DNA of 5,832 bases, from the NCBI GenBank assembly GCA_017380995.1, contig JAFOCY010000191.1, forward strand, positions 1 through 5,832, written 5' to 3'. Source of the DNA: Oscillibacter sp. (lineage in GTDB: Bacteria; Bacillota; Clostridia; Oscillospirales; Oscillospiraceae). Positions 1-5,361 of this stretch are shown here, piece by piece (position 1 is the first letter of the stretch; each line of letters opens with the position of its first letter). The notes beneath the pieces were generated by a model, which did no database searches, had not been told where the DNA came from, and was given only the letters and a program-made list of their open reading frames with translations. Both the position numbers and the translations under genes were made by a program.

Positions 1-1424
1 CTTATGGCATCGGAACCCTGGGTAAGGAAGCCCGCGCTTTTGTGGACTTCCTTGCCAAAGCAAAGCAGCGCTGGTGGCAGATCCTGCCCGTTGGCCCCAC
101 CAGCTACGGCGACTCTCCCTACCAGAGCTTTTCCGCCTACGCGGGAAACCCCTACTTTATCGACCTGGAGCAGCTCATCGACATTGGCCTTTTGAACAAG
201 GATGAGGTGGAGGGCTGCGACTGGGGCAGCGACCCCACCAAGGTGGATTACGGCAAGATCTACGAAAGCCGCTTTGCCCTCCTGGAGAAGGCTGGCCGTA
301 AGGGCTGGGAGCGCTACGGCGCGGAGATCGAGGCCTTCATCAGCCAGAATAAGTCCTGGCTCCCCGATTACGCCCTTTTCATGGCCCTCAAGCGGGCCAA
401 CGGCATGCAGGCCTGGACGGCGTGGCCCGAGGATGTGCGGATGCGCGAGCCTCAGGCTCTGGAAAAGGCCCGGGAGGAGCTGCAGGAGGATATCCGCCTG
501 TTCTCTTTCATCCAGTTCGTCTTCTTCCAGCAGTGGCGCAGCCTCAAGGCCTACGCCCATGAGAAGAACGTGGGCATCATCGGTGATATGCCCATCTATG
601 TGGCCATGGACTCTGCCGACGTCTGGGCCGACCCCAAGAGCTTCCAGCTGGATAGCCGCAACGTCCCCACCGAGGTCTCCGGCGTCCCGCCTGACAGCTT
701 CACCGCCGACGGCCAGCTCTGGGGCAATCCCCTTTACAACTGGGAGGCCATGAAGGCGGACGGTTACGGCTGGTGGATCCGCCGCATCGCCGGCGCAAGC
801 AAGCTCTACGATGTCATCCGCATTGACCATTTCCGGGGCTTTGAGAGCTACTGGGCGGTGCCCGGAGACGCCAAGACCGCCAAGGACGGCCATTGGGTCA
901 AGGGCCCGGGCATGGACCTTTTGGGCGTTTTGAAGCGCTGGTTCCCGGACCTGGAGTTCATCGCCGAGGACCTGGGCTATCTCACCCCGGAGGTCAAGCA
1001 GCTCCTGGAGGACTTTGGCTTCCCCGGCATGAAGGTGCTGGAGTTCGCCTTTGACTCCCGTGAGCCCAGCAACTACCTGCCCCACACCTACCACCATAAC
1101 TGCGTGTGCTACGCCGGTACCCACGATAACGCCCCCCTTGCCCGCTGGCGCAAGGAGGCCGCCAAGGAGGATATCGCCATGGCAAAGCAGTATCTGGGTC
1201 TGAACCGCTCCGAGGGCTTTATCCGCGGCGTTCTCCGCGGCGGAATGAGCTCCGTTGCAGACCTCTTCGTTGCCCAGATGCAGGATTACCTGGAAGATAC
1301 CGGCCGTATCAATACTCCCGGTGTCGCCAGCGGAAACTGGCAGTGGCGTCTGACCGAGGGCAAGCTCACCGACGAGCTTGCCGCGGATATTGCCGCCATG
1401 ACCACCATCTACGGCCGCGCATAA
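1..1424 (+). CDS. malQ: 4-alpha-glucanotransferase (amylomaltase), 5' end missing
   Basis: The product is a GH77 disproportionating enzyme of the cytoplasm, which transfers alpha-1,4-glucan segments between maltodextrins and can release glucose during starch, maltodextrin or glycogen turnover. The reading frame is open from the window edge (first full codon at 3), giving 473 visible residues. The family is usually about 490-500 long, so only about 20-25 N-terminal residues are missing; the GTG at 42 lies inside conserved sequence and is not the start. Visible family blocks are YGIGTLG at residue 1, WWQILPVGPTSYGDSPYQS, GDMPIYV, and VSGVPPDSFTADGQLWGNPLY. The catalytic residues fit the known family: nucleophile Asp275 in RIDHFRG, acid/base Glu322 in AEDLG, and Asp375 in GTHDN (visible numbering; about 20 lower than in the Thermus enzyme). 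THDN is followed by APLARW rather than the common DT-type sequence. The gene ends at TAA and is followed at once by a terminator. Confidence 0.96.
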   Translation, partial: YGIGTLGKEARAFVDFLAKAKQRWWQILPVGPTSYGDSPYQSFSAYAGNPYFIDLEQLIDIGLLNKDEVEGCDWGSDPTKVDYGKIYESRFALLEKAGRKGWERYGAEIEAFISQNKSWLPDYALFMALKRANGMQAWTAWPEDVRMREPQALEKAREELQEDIRLFSFIQFVFFQQWRSLKAYAHEKNVGIIGDMPIYVAMDSADVWADPKSFQLDSRNVPTEVSGVPPDSFTADGQLWGNPLYNWEAMKADGYGWWIRRIAGASKLYDVIRIDHFRGFESYWAVPGDAKTAKDGHWVKGPGMDLLGVLKRWFPDLEFIAEDLGYLTPEVKQLLEDFGFPGMKVLEFAFDSREPSNYLPHTYHHNCVCYAGTHDNAPLARWRKEAAKEDIAMAKQYLGLNRSEGFIRGVLRGGMSSVADLFVAQMQDYLEDTGRINTPGVASGNWQWRLTEGKLTDELAADIAAMTTIYGRA

Positions 1425-1429
1425 AGCTG

Positions 1430-1465
1430 AAAAAAGGAACTTCCCGGAAGGGAAGTTCCTTTTTT
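1430..1465. terminator. Bidirectional intrinsic terminator between malQ and brnQ
   Basis: A perfect inverted repeat has 16-nt arms (1430-1445 and 1450-1465) around a GGAA loop. The outer six pairs are A:T, so an RNA from either strand has a GC-containing hairpin followed by a U run. It begins 5 nt after the malQ stop codon and ends 11 nt before the end of brnQ, so it can serve both convergent genes. Confidence 0.93.
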
Positions 1466-1476
1466 ATATCCACCGA

Positions 1477-2721
1477 TTAAGCGCGCTTGCAGCGGCCGAT
1501 GACAAAGCCCACCAGGCCGCACACCGCTGCCGGCACCAGCCAGCCAAAGCCCTGGGCGCTTAAGGGCAGGGCCATCCACAGCCCCGCAGTCTGGGCGGCG
1601 CTGACCACCAGGGCGCCCGCCGCGGCGCAGCGGACCGCCATGTGGTCCGGGAGCCACTTTTCCAGAAAGCTCATGCAAACCACCACCAGCGTGGGAGGGT
1701 ACACGATATTCAAAATGGGGGCGGCGATGGAGACGATGGTATCCAATCCGAAGTTGGCCGCCACGGCGGAAAATACGCACATCACAAGGACCATCTTCTG
1801 GTAGGAGACCTTCAAAAGGGAGGAGAAGAAGTCCGCAGAGGAGCTGACCAGGGCCGCCGCCGTGGTGATGCAGGCAAGGGCCACGATGAGGGCAAAGAGC
1901 CACAGGCCGCTCTTACCCATCAGGTCTTCCACAATGGCCACCATCAGCGCGGAGCGCTGCACGGAGAGGTCAAAGAAGTCGGAGGTGGTGGCGCCAAGAT
2001 AAGTAAGGCCCAGATACACCGCCATCAGCGCCCCACCGGCCACCAAAGAGGCGCCGGCCACCACTGAGACCTTTTTCTTGCCGGAGTAGCCCTTGTCCTC
2101 AGCACTTTTGGGGATGATGATGCCAAAGAGAATGGCGGCCAGCACATCCATGGTCTGGTAGCCCGCCTCAATGCCGGTACCGGCTACGCTCTCCACCAGC
2201 ACGCGGTCCGTGGGGAGGGGGCCCATGGGGTCCAGGAGGCCCAGGACGATCAGCACCAGCAATCCCAGAAGCAGGGCAGGGGTCAGGAGCTTGCCCACAA
2301 TGTCCACCACCGCGCTTTGCTTGACGCACATGGCGAAGATCAGTGCGAAGAAGAGGACGGAGAACAGCACCGGGCTGACGTTGCCCACCAGGGGGGTGAG
2401 GGCCATCTCATGGGTGGTAGCGGCGGTGCGGGGGATGGCCAGCATGGGACCGATGCAAAGGGTGATGGCGGTGAGAAGGATTTTTGCGGGGACAGCGCCG
2501 ATGCGCTCCATCAGCTTGTCCGTGCTGCCGCAGCGCAAAATGGCAAACATGGCCAGCAGCGCCAGGCCAATATCCGCCAGATAGTACCAGGCAAAGCCGG
2601 CGAACCAGGAACTGCCGCAGCCAAGGCCCAGATAGGGAGGGAAGATGACGTTGCCTGCCCCGAAGAACATGGAAAAGAGGGCGAAGCCGATGACACAGAT
2701 GTCGAAAACAGGTTTGCGCAT
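1477..2721 (-). CDS. brnQ: Branched-chain amino acid:cation symporter (BrnQ/LIVCS family)
   Basis: The product is an inner-membrane permease that in characterised relatives takes up leucine, isoleucine and valine with Na+ or H+. The 414 residues are almost entirely hydrophobic stretches separated by short loops, as expected for about 12 membrane helices; family members are usually slightly longer (about 430-450). Family signatures are FFGAGNVIFPPYLG at residues 19-32 and IGPMLAIPRTA at 90-100, followed by THEMAL; a QTMDVLAAILFGIIIPKS block lies in the middle. The ATG start at 2721 is preceded by GGAG (complement of 2728-2731) after a 6-nt spacer. The gene stands alone: it converges on malQ and is divergent from a lipoprotein gene. 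A candidate promoter and a hairpin-containing leader of about 90 nt lie upstream. Substrate choice among the branched-chain amino acids cannot be read from the sequence. Confidence 0.95.
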   Translation of the reverse strand: MRKPVFDICVIGFALFSMFFGAGNVIFPPYLGLGCGSSWFAGFAWYYLADIGLALLAMFAILRCGSTDKLMERIGAVPAKILLTAITLCIGPMLAIPRTAATTHEMALTPLVGNVSPVLFSVLFFALIFAMCVKQSAVVDIVGKLLTPALLLGLLVLIVLGLLDPMGPLPTDRVLVESVAGTGIEAGYQTMDVLAAILFGIIIPKSAEDKGYSGKKKVSVVAGASLVAGGALMAVYLGLTYLGATTSDFFDLSVQRSALMVAIVEDLMGKSGLWLFALIVALACITTAAALVSSSADFFSSLLKVSYQKMVLVMCVFSAVAANFGLDTIVSIAAPILNIVYPPTLVVVCMSFLEKWLPDHMAVRCAAAGALVVSAAQTAGLWMALPLSAQGFGWLVPAAVCGLVGFVIGRCKRA

Positions 2722-2741
2722 GAGAAACTCCTTTTTTCTGC

Positions 2742-2759
2742 TTGCGGAACGCGCCGCAA
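2742..2759. promoter_or_regulatory. Perfect inverted repeat next to the brnQ start, possible operator or leader hairpin
   Basis: TTGCGG and CCGCAA arms are separated by 6 nt. The left arm is also the proposed -35 box of the lipoprotein promoter. In brnQ mRNA the same bases would form a 6-bp hairpin just upstream of the Shine-Dalgarno sequence. It could be a protein-binding site, an RNA structure affecting brnQ translation, or chance. Only the symmetry is seen directly. Confidence 0.4.
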
Positions 2760-2770
2760 TGGGGTAAAAT
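2742..2770 (+). promoter_or_regulatory. Candidate sigma-A promoter of the lipoprotein gene
   Basis: TTGCGG (2742-2747), a 17-nt spacer and TAAAAT (2765-2770) match 8 of 12 consensus positions. Transcription would start near 2777 and give a leader of about 90 nt. It is the best candidate on this strand in the gap, but the -35 box is weak. A poorer alternative is TATATC at 2820-2825. Confidence 0.45.
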
Positions 2771-2782
2771 CAAAATTTGTGG

Positions 2783-2805
2783 AAAAACGGGGGAACTTTT
2801 CCCCG
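2783..2805 (-). promoter_or_regulatory. Terminator-like hairpin in the brnQ leader, possible attenuator
   Basis: On the - strand, a hairpin (CGGGGAA paired with TTCCCCG, one bulged C, 3-nt loop; 2805-2788) is followed directly by five U (2787-2783). From the proposed brnQ start site near 2811 it would form within the first 25 nt of the RNA. On the + strand it is not followed by U. It could be an attenuator, a 5' stabilising stem, or chance. No T-box or leader peptide accompanies it. Confidence 0.35.
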
Positions 2806-2817
2806 ACGCACTCCGTC

Positions 2818-2846
2818 AGTATATCCGGTAACACAAAAAATAGCAA
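2818..2846 (-). promoter_or_regulatory. brnQ: Candidate sigma-A promoter of brnQ
   Basis: Read on the - strand: TTGCTA (2846-2841), an exact 17-nt spacer, and TATACT (2823-2818), matching 9 of 12 consensus positions. The start site would be near 2811, about 90 nt before the brnQ ATG. The -35 box lies just upstream of the lipoprotein ribosome binding site, within that gene's leader. Confidence 0.6.
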
Positions 2847-2867
2847 CCAACAACAAGGAGAATTTTC

Positions 2868-3575
2868 ATGAAAAAACTGACTGCCCTGCTGCTGGCCATG
2901 AGCCTGTGCCTGGCCCTGAGCGCCTGCGGCGCCAAAGAAACCGCCCCTGAGGCTCCTGAGGCCTCCGCCGCCTCCACCGAAGCCCCCGATGTGACCGTGG
3001 AGCTGCCCGAGGTGGACCCCGATGTGGATGTGCCCGCCGCCTCCACGGAAGGTCCCGAGGAGATCGAGATGCCCACCGTTCCCGCCGAGCCCGGCTCTGA
3101 GGGCCCCTCTGAGCCTGAGACCCCCTCTGTAGAGGTGGAAGAGCCCGCCGCTCCTGAGATGCCTGCCGTGTCTTCCGGGGTGGACCTGAACGGCTTTTAC
3201 ACCTCCGTGTGCACCACCTACGGCGAGAATTTCCCCGCCAACATGAACCTGTGCGAGTCCGTGGAGATGCTGGACGCCTTCTATCCGGGCCTGTCCGGTC
3301 TGGAGACCAAGCAGCTGATGATCTATCAGCCCATGATGGGCGCGGTGGTCTGCGAGATCGCCCTGGCGGAAGCTGCCAACGAGGCCGACGTGGAGACCAT
3401 CAAGGGCATCTTCCAGAGCCGTATCGACTCCCAGGTGGACGGCGGTGCCTGGTACCCCGAGAGCATCGAGGGCTGGAAAAATAACTCCCGCATCGTGGCA
3501 AACGGCAATACCATCATGATGATCGCCTACAGCGAGTGCGACGCCGTGGTGGAGGCTTTCAACGCCCTCTTTTAA
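2868..3575 (+). CDS. Lipoprotein with acidic Pro/Glu-rich linker and DUF4358-like domain
   Basis: The predicted product is a secreted, membrane-anchored lipoprotein of unknown function, 235 residues. A signal peptide (MKKLT, then a Leu/Ala core) ends in the lipobox LSAC, with Cys20 as the lipidated residue. Residues 21-105 are a low-complexity linker with 16 prolines and 22 Asp/Glu against one Lys, including two copies of AASTE (34-38 and 57-61). The linker probably holds the domain away from the membrane. Residues about 106-235 form a compact domain whose features (YPGL at 139, QPMMGAVVCEIAL at 154-166, IFQSRIDSQ, GGAWYPESIEGWKNNSRIV at 192-210) resemble DUF4358 of Firmicutes lipoproteins; this assignment is from memory. 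The ATG follows AAGGAG (2855-2860) by 7 nt. It is a single gene, divergent from brnQ, with its own terminator. No ligand or partner can be named. Confidence 0.88.
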   Translation: MKKLTALLLAMSLCLALSACGAKETAPEAPEASAASTEAPDVTVELPEVDPDVDVPAASTEGPEEIEMPTVPAEPGSEGPSEPETPSVEVEEPAAPEMPAVSSGVDLNGFYTSVCTTYGENFPANMNLCESVEMLDAFYPGLSGLETKQLMIYQPMMGAVVCEIALAEAANEADVETIKGIFQSRIDSQVDGGAWYPESIEGWKNNSRIVANGNTIMMIAYSECDAVVEAFNALF

Positions 3576-3590
3576 CAGACGACACACATA

Positions 3591-3622
3591 AAAAAGCGGA
3601 GGACGGAAGTCCTCCGCTTTTT
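3591..3622. terminator. Bidirectional intrinsic terminator between the lipoprotein and DUF362 genes
   Basis: Arms of 14 nt (3591-3604 and 3609-3622) pair perfectly around a GGAA loop, with an A run on the left and a T run on the right. It lies 15 nt after the lipoprotein stop and 12 nt beyond the stop of the opposing gene, so it can end both transcripts. Its design and loop match those of the terminator after malQ. Confidence 0.93.
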
Positions 3623-3634
3623 CCTTTGGGTGGT

Positions 3635-4744
3635 TTAGATCTTGATCAGCTCGTAGTCCCGGCTGCCAAGGCCCAGCTTTACAGCGTGGTCCAGGCACAC
3701 CTGCCACTCGGTGTCGGGGTGGGCGGCACGGAAGTGGTCGGGATCGGCAGAAGCGTCCTTCATGCAGCTGATGGGGTTCACCGGCTGGGCGTTCACCGCG
3801 TCGGCGCAGGCCTGGTCCAGGGCCACAGGGTCGAAGGAGGCGAACATACCAACATCGGGGACGATGGGCGCGTCATTCTCGCTGTGGCAGTCACAGTTGG
3901 GGGAGACGTCCCGCACCAGGGAGATGTGGAAGCAGGGGCGGCCATCCACAACGGCCTTGGTGTACTCGGCGATCTTCTTATTCAGGATGGCGGGGGCGGC
4001 GTCGTTGGCGGCGCGGATGGCGTCCACCGGGCAAAGAGCCAGGCAGCGGCCGCAGCCTACGCACTTATCTACGTCAATGGCGGCCTTGCGGTCGGTAATG
4101 ACGGGGGCGTCATGGGCGCAGATCTTGGCGCAGTTGCCGCAGCCAATGCACTTTTCGGTCTTCACATAGGGCTTGCCGGAGGAGTGCATCTCCATCTTGC
4201 CGGCCCGGGAGCCGCAGCCCATGCCGATGTTTTTCAGGCACCCGCCCATACCGGCCTGCTCGTGGCCCTTGAAGTGGGTGAGGGAGATGAACACGTCCGC
4301 GTCCATCACGGCGCGGCCGATCTTGGCTTCAGAAACATATTCGCCGCCTTCTACGGGAACCAGAGCCTCGTCAGAGCCCTTCAGACCGTCGCCAATCAGG
4401 ATGTGGCAGCCGGTGGAGAAGGGGGAGAAGCCGTTGACGTATGCGGACTCAATGTGGTCCAGAGCGTTCTTACGGCCGCCGACATACAGGGTGTTGCAGT
4501 CGGTGAGGTAGGGCTTACCGCCCAGGCTCTTGACAACATCCACCACGGCCTTGGCCCAGTTGGGCCGCAGGTAGGCAAGGTTGCCGGGCTCACCGAAATG
4601 GATCTTGATGGCAACGTACTTGCCCTCCATGTCGATCTCGCCGATGCCGGCGGTCATGATGAGGCGGGAGAGCTTCTGGGGCAGATTTTCCCGGAAGGTG
4701 GGGGCGCGGAAATCCGCAAAGTAAACTTTGGACTTTTCAGCCAT
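3635..4744 (-). CDS. DUF362 protein with two 4Fe-4S ferredoxin clusters
   Basis: The product is a cytoplasmic-looking iron-sulfur protein of 369 residues, with no signal peptide or membrane segment. It belongs to the DUF362 family, common in anaerobes; its reaction is not known to me, and an electron-transfer role is inferred. The N-terminal part carries DUF362 blocks: AIKIHFGEPGN (45-55) and THFKGHEQAGMGGCLKNIGMGCGSRAGK (156-183). An inserted dicluster ferredoxin segment follows: CIGCGNCAKIC (C199, C202, C205, C209) and CVGCGRCLALCP (C228, C231, C234, C238). The first cluster lacks the usual Pro after its last Cys (CAHDAP). The C-terminal DUF362 part holds NCDCHSEND (283-291) and FASFDPVALDQAC. 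The ATG at 4744 has AAGGAG at 4759-4754. An in-frame TTG at 4771 is less likely because it lies upstream of that site. The gene follows the 137-residue hypothetical gene by 36 nt and probably shares its transcript. Confidence 0.93.
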   Translation of the reverse strand: MAEKSKVYFADFRAPTFRENLPQKLSRLIMTAGIGEIDMEGKYVAIKIHFGEPGNLAYLRPNWAKAVVDVVKSLGGKPYLTDCNTLYVGGRKNALDHIESAYVNGFSPFSTGCHILIGDGLKGSDEALVPVEGGEYVSEAKIGRAVMDADVFISLTHFKGHEQAGMGGCLKNIGMGCGSRAGKMEMHSSGKPYVKTEKCIGCGNCAKICAHDAPVITDRKAAIDVDKCVGCGRCLALCPVDAIRAANDAAPAILNKKIAEYTKAVVDGRPCFHISLVRDVSPNCDCHSENDAPIVPDVGMFASFDPVALDQACADAVNAQPVNPISCMKDASADPDHFRAAHPDTEWQVCLDHAVKLGLGSRDYELIKI

Positions 4745-4753
4745 AACTTCTTT

Positions 4754-4759
4754 CTCCTT
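4754..4759 (-). promoter_or_regulatory. Ribosome binding site that fixes the DUF362 start
   Basis: AAGGAG on the - strand sits 9 nt before the ATG at 4744. The competing TTG at 4771 lies upstream of this site, so the site would be inside its coding sequence. This decides in favour of a protein starting MAEKSK. Confidence 0.85.
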
Positions 4760-4761
4760 CG

Positions 4762-4773
4762 TTTTGATCAAAA
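4762..4773. repeat. Short perfect palindrome between the two - strand genes
   Basis: TTTTGATCAAAA is a 12-bp perfect palindrome in the 36-bp spacer, just upstream of the DUF362 ribosome binding site. It could be a regulator site or a weak hairpin, but an AT-rich spacer can produce this by chance. No promoter was found with it. Confidence 0.3.
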
Positions 4774-4780
4774 TGATTTT

Positions 4781-5194
4781 TTACTCGTCCAGATCCACGC
4801 TGATGTTGTCTGTTCCGTGTTGGTCAAACTCGCTGAGATAGGTGTCGATGCGCTCCATCAGGGCGGTGTAGTTTTCCCGTGTCAGGGGCTCGCCGTCCAT
4901 GTCCCGCAGGGCCATTTCCTCCGCCAGGATCTCGTAGAACACGATATCCTCGTAATGCTCGATGGCCTCGTGGATGCCGCCGTCGGCAAAGGCGCGGGAG
5001 GGGATCAGCTCTCCCTGGTAAAGCTCCACCAGCTTGCTCATTTTATGCTGCAGGCAGTGGGAGAAGATCAGGCTTTCCACCCGGTCGTACTCCTTAATGC
5101 GGTCATTTTCCCGGGTGGAGTTGATGACCCAGTTTCCTATGTACACAAGATCCAGCAGATACCGGAACTGCTGCTCGGTCAATTCAATTTTCAT
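4781..5194 (-). CDS. Conserved hypothetical protein, 137 residues
   Basis: I cannot assign a function. The protein starts MKIELTEQQFRYLLDLVYIGNWVIN and reminds me of small uncharacterised proteins common in Clostridia; this is from memory only. It has no signal peptide or clear membrane span. Most of it looks helical and charged: EYDRVESLIFSHCLQHKMSKLVELY (35-59), then HEAIEHYEDIVFYEILAEEMALRDMDG (75-101), ending in an acidic tail (SVDLDE). There is one cysteine (C47), between H46 and H50, which is too little for a metal-site call. The ATG at 5194 is set by a strong AGGAGGT (5209-5203) 8 nt upstream; the frame stays open to 5350, but that extension runs across the promoter. It is the first gene of a probable two-gene unit with the DUF362 gene, so a role beside that protein is possible but unproven. 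Confidence 0.85.
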   Translation of the reverse strand: MKIELTEQQFRYLLDLVYIGNWVINSTRENDRIKEYDRVESLIFSHCLQHKMSKLVELYQGELIPSRAFADGGIHEAIEHYEDIVFYEILAEEMALRDMDGEPLTRENYTALMERIDTYLSEFDQHGTDNISVDLDE

Positions 5195-5202
5195 GGCAAT
5201 AC

Positions 5203-5209
5203 ACCTCCT
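5203..5209 (-). promoter_or_regulatory. Strong ribosome binding site that fixes the 137-residue start
   Basis: AGGAGGT on the - strand, 8 nt before the ATG at 5194, is a near-perfect anti-16S match. It rules against the 52-residue upstream extension that the open frame would allow. Confidence 0.88.
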
Positions 5210-5236
5210 GGGGCCATAAAATCTGATTTGATACTC

Positions 5237-5265
5237 ATTATAGCAGAGGCATGGTGGAAATTCCA
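5237..5265 (-). promoter_or_regulatory. Extended -10 promoter of the hypothetical-DUF362 unit
   Basis: On the - strand, TGCTATAAT (5245-5237) is a perfect extended -10 box (TGn plus TATAAT). At 17-nt spacing the -35 position reads TGGAAT (5265-5260), a poor match, which the extended -10 could offset. Transcription would start near 5230, giving a leader of about 35 nt. Confidence 0.7.
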
Positions 5266-5266
5266 C
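5254..5266. promoter_or_regulatory. Inverted repeat at the -35 position, candidate operator
   Basis: GTGGAA and TTCCAC flank a single central A, giving a 13-bp inverted repeat. It covers the -35 position of the leftward extended -10 promoter, where a bound protein could block or aid polymerase. The other promoter's -35 box starts 32 bp further right. No regulator gene is visible nearby. Confidence 0.4.
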
Positions 5267-5298
5267 ATAAAAAGCGAGGAAAAAGAGGAAAATCTCCC

Positions 5299-5328
5299 TT
5301 GCGGGGCCCTGTGTCCTTATAGTATAAT
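5299..5328 (+). promoter_or_regulatory. Candidate sigma-A promoter of the DUF1934 gene
   Basis: TTGCGG (5299-5304), an 18-nt spacer and a perfect TATAAT (5323-5328) are followed by a start site near 5335 and a short leader of about 27 nt. The -35 hexamer is identical to the one proposed for the lipoprotein gene. Confidence 0.7.
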
Positions 5329-5351
5329 AGATTGCCAACAAAATGTACACC

Positions 5352-5357
5352 AGGAGG
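5352..5357 (+). promoter_or_regulatory. Closely spaced ribosome binding site of the DUF1934 gene
   Basis: AGGAGG ends only 4 nt before the ATG at 5362, shorter than usual (about 6-9). No better start lies nearby; the upstream in-frame TTG at 5332 has no such site and lies at the expected transcription start. Confidence 0.75.
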
Positions 5358-5361
5358 CGCT

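Noticed and set aside
202..753. A 183-codon open frame inside malQ
   Set aside because: It is a shadow frame of malQ, rich in Arg, Ser and Pro, with no family resemblance; malQ conservation covers the region.
2722..2811. T-box riboswitch or leader peptide for brnQ
   Set aside because: The leader is only about 90 nt, without the T-box sequence or specifier loop. The only short frame near its 5' end (GTG start) has no run of Leu, Ile or Val codons and no ribosome binding site.
2511..3707. A 398-codon open frame on the - strand over the lipoprotein gene
   Set aside because: It crosses a terminator, the divergent promoter region and the start of brnQ, and gives His/Gly-rich low-complexity protein. 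The lipoprotein frame has a signal peptide, ribosome binding site and domain.
4745..4771. TTG start adding nine residues to the DUF362 protein
   Set aside because: The good ribosome binding site lies inside this extension and serves the ATG at 4744; the family's sequence begins after it.
5195..5350. GTG start adding 52 residues to the 137-residue protein
   Set aside because: The extension would encode through the strong ribosome binding site and the extended -10 promoter, and has no ribosome binding site of its own.
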